DNA from: Agromyces kandeliae
GTDB lineage: Bacteria; Actinomycetota; Actinomycetes; Actinomycetales; Microbacteriaceae
Assembly (NCBI RefSeq): GCF_009674665.1
Contig: NZ_WKJD01000021.1
Coordinates: 186,001-250,000 of the forward strand
Direction: 5' to 3'
Length of the DNA: 64,000 nt
Shown here: positions 60,565 through 64,000 of the stretch, piece by piece
Position numbering within the stretch: position 1 is the first letter of the stretch
Layout of the letters: each line of letters begins with the position of its first letter
Position numbers and translations under genes: made by a program
Notes under the pieces: model-generated
Seen by the model: only the letters and a program-made list of their open reading frames with translations
What the model was told of the DNA's origin: nothing
The model's database searches: none

Positions 60565-60570
60565 TAGGCT
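60565..60570 (+). promoter_or_regulatory. -10 box (TAGGCT) of leaderless mRNA for the phosphotransferase-fold protein
   Basis: TAGGCT, 7 nt, ATG at 60578. Confidence 0.6.
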
Positions 60571-60577
60571 GTGTGCC

Positions 60578-61798
60578 ATGGCCAGACCCCCACTCACTCT
60601 AGCCGCGTTGGCCACGGCCGCGGTGGCCGGACTCGAGGTGCGGGCGGCCCGGGCGCACTCCCGCGGAGCGGGTGGCGCGTTCGATGCCGTCGAGCTCCAC
60701 GCCACCGACGGACGGCACCTGCTGATCCGCGCGCCGCGGTCGCAGACGGCCGAGTCCGAGCAGTCGTCCGACCTCGTCGCGCTGCGCGCGCTCACGCCGG
60801 GCATCCGCTCGCGTCTGCCGTTCGCGGTGCCGCAGTTCGTCGGGCAGGCGCCGATCGGCCCGACCCGTGCGGTCGTGACCGAGTTCATCCCCGGCGCCGG
60901 GCGCACCGCCGACGAGCTGACGGGGTCCCCCGAACTCGCCGCCGACGTGGGGCGTGCGATCGCCGCCATCCACGCACTGCCGTCGGGCTTCGTCGGCGAT
61001 GCGGGACTTCCCCGGCGGTCGGCGAACGAGGCACGCGAGGCCGCCGTCGCGATCATCGACCGCGCATCCGACACGGGCCGACTGCCGGCGGCGCTGGTCC
61101 GCCGGTGGGAGGAGGCGACCGACGACGACACCCTGTGGCGGTTCGCGCCGACCGTCGTCAACGGCCAGCTCGGCGCCGACTCGTTCCTCGTCGAGGGCGA
61201 CCGGGTCACCGGCGTGATCGGCTGGTCCGGGCTCGGCCACGATGACCCGGCGCACGACCTGCACTGGGTGCTCACCTCGACCGGCGCATCGGCCGAGCGG
61301 ACCCTGGGTGCGTACCTCGAGGCGCGCGCGGGCGGCGCAGATGCGGAGCTCGCTCGCCGGGCGCTCCTCTACGGCGAACTCGAACTGGCGCGGTGGCTCC
61401 TGCACGGCGTCGACACGCACGACGACGAGGTGATCGAGGATGCGGTCGGGCTCCTCGACGGGCTGGTGGCGAGCGTGCACGACCACTCGTCCGAGTCGCT
61501 GACGACCGACACCGGGCCGGTGCTCGCCGTCGCGGACGTCGAGCGGATGCTCGACGAGACGCCCCGGGAGGGGCTCCCGCGCGAGTCGGGCGCCACGATG
61601 CTCACCGACAGCTACGACGTGTCCGAGCTGCGTCGGCACCTGACGGAGGGCGACGATGCCGAGGACGCCGAGCGCGACCTCGGCCTGACGGCGCCCATCC
61701 CGCTCGACCTCAGCGACTGGGGCGATGCGGCGCCCGAGACCACGGAGTCCGCGTCGGACCCGGCGGGCGGGACCACGACTCGCGACCGCTCCGCGTAG
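60578..61798 (+). CDS. Phosphotransferase (APH)-fold protein, probable pseudokinase (406 aa)
   Basis: The fold follows aminoglycoside/macrolide phosphotransferases (VVTEFIPGAGRTADEL, VGRAIAAIHALP, GVIGWSGLGHDDPAHDLHWVL), but the catalytic loop HGDxxxxN reads N195-G-Q197-L-G-A-D-S202 and the metal Asp of 'IDW' is Gly215. So catalytic base and metal ligands are lost, while surrounding sequence is kept. The last ~130 residues form an acidic extension with SLTTDTGPVLAVADVERML. It sits between nudC and the AdnB-like helicase, where other actinomycetes have related genes. Likely a binding or regulatory protein. Confidence 0.8.
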   Translation: MARPPLTLAALATAAVAGLEVRAARAHSRGAGGAFDAVELHATDGRHLLIRAPRSQTAESEQSSDLVALRALTPGIRSRLPFAVPQFVGQAPIGPTRAVVTEFIPGAGRTADELTGSPELAADVGRAIAAIHALPSGFVGDAGLPRRSANEAREAAVAIIDRASDTGRLPAALVRRWEEATDDDTLWRFAPTVVNGQLGADSFLVEGDRVTGVIGWSGLGHDDPAHDLHWVLTSTGASAERTLGAYLEARAGGADAELARRALLYGELELARWLLHGVDTHDDEVIEDAVGLLDGLVASVHDHSSESLTTDTGPVLAVADVERMLDETPREGLPRESGATMLTDSYDVSELRRHLTEGDDAEDAERDLGLTAPIPLDLSDWGDAAPETTESASDPAGGTTTRDRSA

Positions 61799-61868
61799 CG
61801 ACCGGCGCGACGACCTGCTCCAGCGGGCGGTGCGGACGCACGCCTCGATCCGGATGCCGGCAGCTGGA

Positions 61869-64000
61869 TCAACGCCGGGAGATCGCCGTCCGCACCTCTT
61901 CCGGGACCGCGGACGTCTCGCCGGGCGCCGATCGCGAACCGCCGGGTTCGACTCCGGATCGCGCGGCCACCCCTGACCAGGCCCTCCGCAGCGCGGCCTC
62001 GTCGTACAGCTCGTCGGGACGCAGCACCAGGTCGTCCTCCACGTAGTAGAAGACGGCGTCGATCTCCTCCGGGCGCAGCCCCGACCAGCGCGCGTACGCG
62101 AGCCGGTACAGCGCGAGCTGGGTCTGCCGGAGCTCGAGCTCGCGCGCGTCGCGCGGCGCGGCGCCCGTCTTCCAGTCGACCACCTGCGCACGGACGCCCG
62201 TGCGACCGAGCTCGGACTCGGGCTCGACGTCGTACACCGCGTCGAGCTTGCAGACGAACACCTGCTCGTCGAGTGGCAGGTGCAGTTCGAGTTCGACGGC
62301 GACCGGCCTGCGGTCTCCCCACTCGGAGGCGGCGAAGGTCGCGCGAAGCCGCTCGAGGCGGGCGTCGACCGGATCGACCAGGACCTCGTCGGATGCCGTC
62401 GCGTCGTCGAACGCGAAGTCGAGCGCGTCGAGGTCGGTCGTCACTGCCCCCGCAGCCGCGCCACCTGGCCCGGGTGCCGGGGCCGAGGGACGTGCGGTCG
62501 TCCCGCCGGAACGCTCCTCGACCCAGGCGTGGAACAGCGTGCCGATCCGCGTGGCCCGATACGGACGCTGCGGCATCGGCCTCGCGAGTTCGGCCGCGAC
62601 GGCGTCGGGGTCGTCGACGTAGTCCTTGAAGCGCGACGCGGGCACGCGCGTGGGGACTCCGGCCCCGCCTCGCGCCTCGCTCCGACGGCGACGTTCCTCC
62701 AGCAGCATCCTCAGCTCGTCGGCGAGCGCCGGACCGATCCCGGCGCCCGTCGGCAGGGCCGCCGCCTCGCGCACGGCGTCGGCGGCGCGCACGACGGCCG
62801 GTCGGCGGGCGCCCAGCGGATCGAGCGGCCAGCTCACGCGGGCCGCCTCGGATGATCGCGGGTTCTCCGGCTCGGTCGGGGTCGACGGCAGCGCCGCGGC
62901 ATCCACGACGTCGGCCATGACGAGCTCGCGCAGGAACGGACTCGGCGACCGCGGGGCGCGCTGCGTCGCCCACCACGACCCGGAGAGCAGCAGCTCCGTT
63001 CGTGCCCGCGTGAGGCCGACGTAGGCGAGCCGGCGCTCCTCCTCGGCGTGCCGTTCCCGGTTCTCCTCGGCGTAGGCCTTCACGGCCTCGTCGAACTCGG
63101 CTTGGCTCTGCACGCCCCGCCACGCCAGCTGCGGGATCTCGTCGGCGTCGCCGCGGAACTCGTCGGGCAACGTGCCGAACGAGAGCCAGCCCCGGTTGCT
63201 GCGCGGCTTCGACGGGAGTTCGTCGTCGACCATGCGCGGAATGGCGACGACGTCCCACTCGAGTCCCTTCGACCCGTGGATCGAGAGCACCTGCACGGCC
63301 CCCGGCTCCGGCTCGTCCTGGCGGGGGCTCAGGCGGTCGCGCTGCTCGGCCTCGGTCAGCCACCCGAGGAACGCGCCCAGCGTCGGGTGCTCGGCGGAGT
63401 CGACGAAGCTCGTCACGAGGTCGTCGAACGACTCGAGGCTCGCCGCGCCGAGCGGCTGGGCCGGGTTCGCGGCCACCTCGATGTCGAGCAGGAGCTCCTG
63501 CTGCACCAGGGTCACGAAGTCGACGAGCCCGAGTCCGGCGCGGCGTCGGAGCGCCTGCAGTTGGGCGCCCGCGCGGCGCATGCGCGCGAGGCCCTCCTCG
63601 CTGAACCGAGCGAGCGCACGATGGTCGTCGGGCGCGGTGAGCACGAAGTCGAGCGCGTCGACGATCGACGGCGACTCGTCGGGGGCGATCGACCCGCGGA
63701 TGCCCCGGCGCACCTCGTCGGCGAGGCGCCGCGTCGAGAGGTCCCGGTCGGCCAGCCACTTCCCGAGCGCCCCGAGCGCGGCGAGGTCGGCGGGGCCGAC
63801 GCGCCACCGCGCGCCGCCGAGGAGGCGCAGGAGCTCCGAACCGGCGGTCGGATCGTGCACCACGCGCAGTGCGCACACGAGGTCGGCGATCACCGGCTGG
63901 TCGAGCAGACCGGCGACCCCGAGCACGTGCACGGGGACCCCGCGCTCGCGGAGCGCCGACGCGAAGAGGTCGACGTGGGCGAAGGTGCGGCAGAGCAGTG
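61869..64000 (-). CDS. AdnB-like helicase-nuclease, C-terminal ~710 residues (cut by window edge)
   Basis: Open to the last base; the start lies to the right. Contains later SF1A motifs (LCRTFAHVDLFASALRERGVPVHVLG; VQVLSIHGSKGLEWDVVAIP; RRLAYVGLTRARTELLLSGS) and a C-terminal RecB-type nuclease: GTLFHAWVEE, KLDAVYD, VVDWKTG and RQTQLALYRLA. This is the layout of AdnA/AdnB, the actinobacterial double-strand-break end-resection motor. Position next to nudC/uvrD2 fits the Rv3201c place, hence AdnB-like; the other subunit should follow to the right. Confidence 0.88.
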   Translation of the reverse strand, partial: LLCRTFAHVDLFASALRERGVPVHVLGVAGLLDQPVIADLVCALRVVHDPTAGSELLRLLGGARWRVGPADLAALGALGKWLADRDLSTRRLADEVRRGIRGSIAPDESPSIVDALDFVLTAPDDHRALARFSEEGLARMRRAGAQLQALRRRAGLGLVDFVTLVQQELLLDIEVAANPAQPLGAASLESFDDLVTSFVDSAEHPTLGAFLGWLTEAEQRDRLSPRQDEPEPGAVQVLSIHGSKGLEWDVVAIPRMVDDELPSKPRSNRGWLSFGTLPDEFRGDADEIPQLAWRGVQSQAEFDEAVKAYAEENRERHAEEERRLAYVGLTRARTELLLSGSWWATQRAPRSPSPFLRELVMADVVDAAALPSTPTEPENPRSSEAARVSWPLDPLGARRPAVVRAADAVREAAALPTGAGIGPALADELRMLLEERRRRSEARGGAGVPTRVPASRFKDYVDDPDAVAAELARPMPQRPYRATRIGTLFHAWVEERSGGTTARPSAPAPGPGGAAAGAVTTDLDALDFAFDDATASDEVLVDPVDARLERLRATFAASEWGDRRPVAVELELHLPLDEQVFVCKLDAVYDVEPESELGRTGVRAQVVDWKTGAAPRDARELELRQTQLALYRLAYARWSGLRPEEIDAVFYYVEDDLVLRPDELYDEAALRRAWSGVAARSGVEPGGSRSAPGETSAVPEEVRTAISRR

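Noticed and set aside
60578..61798. Macrolide or aminoglycoside resistance kinase
   Set aside because: All three catalytic and metal-binding positions are replaced, so resistance activity is unlikely.

Overview
This is a very GC-rich chromosomal segment (about 72% G+C by eye) from an actinomycete, most likely Microbacteriaceae and perhaps Agromyces-like. Support comes from the strong G/C third-position bias, many GTG starts, TANNNT promoter boxes placed 6-7 nt before start codons, and an actinobacterial gene content (DUF3039, UPF0182, DUF2342, UvrD2/NudC/AdnB-type helicase block, PadR with a prefix-type membrane protein). I see no phage, insertion sequence, CRISPR array or rRNA. The genus is inferred from general knowledge and was not searched.

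Layout. 1-6.4 kb: start of a Flp/Tad pilus ATPase gene (cut by the left edge), a small zinc ribbon, a coiled-coil protein, then an operon of a double-PAS histidine kinase and a response regulator fused to a thioredoxin-reductase-like flavoprotein. 6.5-9 kb: an unknown protein, an 18-bp tandem repeat, G6PD and tRNA-Leu. 9-16.6 kb: ZIP metal transporter, GH13 glucosidase, then a dicarboxylate transporter/CitE pair divergent from a CitA/CitB (DcuS/DcuR)-type two-component system. 16.6-24.2 kb: DUF1653, DedA, a LuxR regulator divergent from a Rid-like/FAD-oxidase/secreted-protein operon, a PadR module and a CDF metal exporter. 24.2-29.8 kb: rdgB-rph-murI, a LysR/EamA divergon and nicotinate phosphoribosyltransferase.

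30-44 kb: DUF3039, an ABC transporter whose ATPase carries a roughly 420-residue charged tail, and a cell-envelope glycopolymer region (cytidylyltransferase-like NTase, TagGH-type exporter, CDP-glycerol glycerophosphotransferase-like enzyme, CDP-alcohol phosphatidyltransferase, two GT2 enzymes), followed by a PDZ serine protease. 44-50 kb: aminotransferase, nitrilase-family hydrolase, Kup, two small proteins, a TRIC/UPF0126 channel and initiator tRNA-Met. 50-64 kb: a block recalling, from memory, the Mycobacterium tuberculosis Rv3193c-Rv3202c neighbourhood: UPF0182, PDZ-Lon-like protease, DUF2342, a Cys-rich ThiF/cyclodehydratase-like protein, UvrD2, NudC, a phosphotransferase-fold protein that has lost its catalytic residues, and an AdnB-like helicase-nuclease cut by the right edge.

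No intergenic stretch exceeds 300 bases. The strongest leads are matched operator pairs (PadR and LuxR loci), the histone-H1-like tail on an ABC ATPase, the probable pseudokinase in the helicase block, the cysteine-less response-regulator/reductase fusion, the dense GGATGCC/GGCATCC motif and the set of probable leaderless genes.
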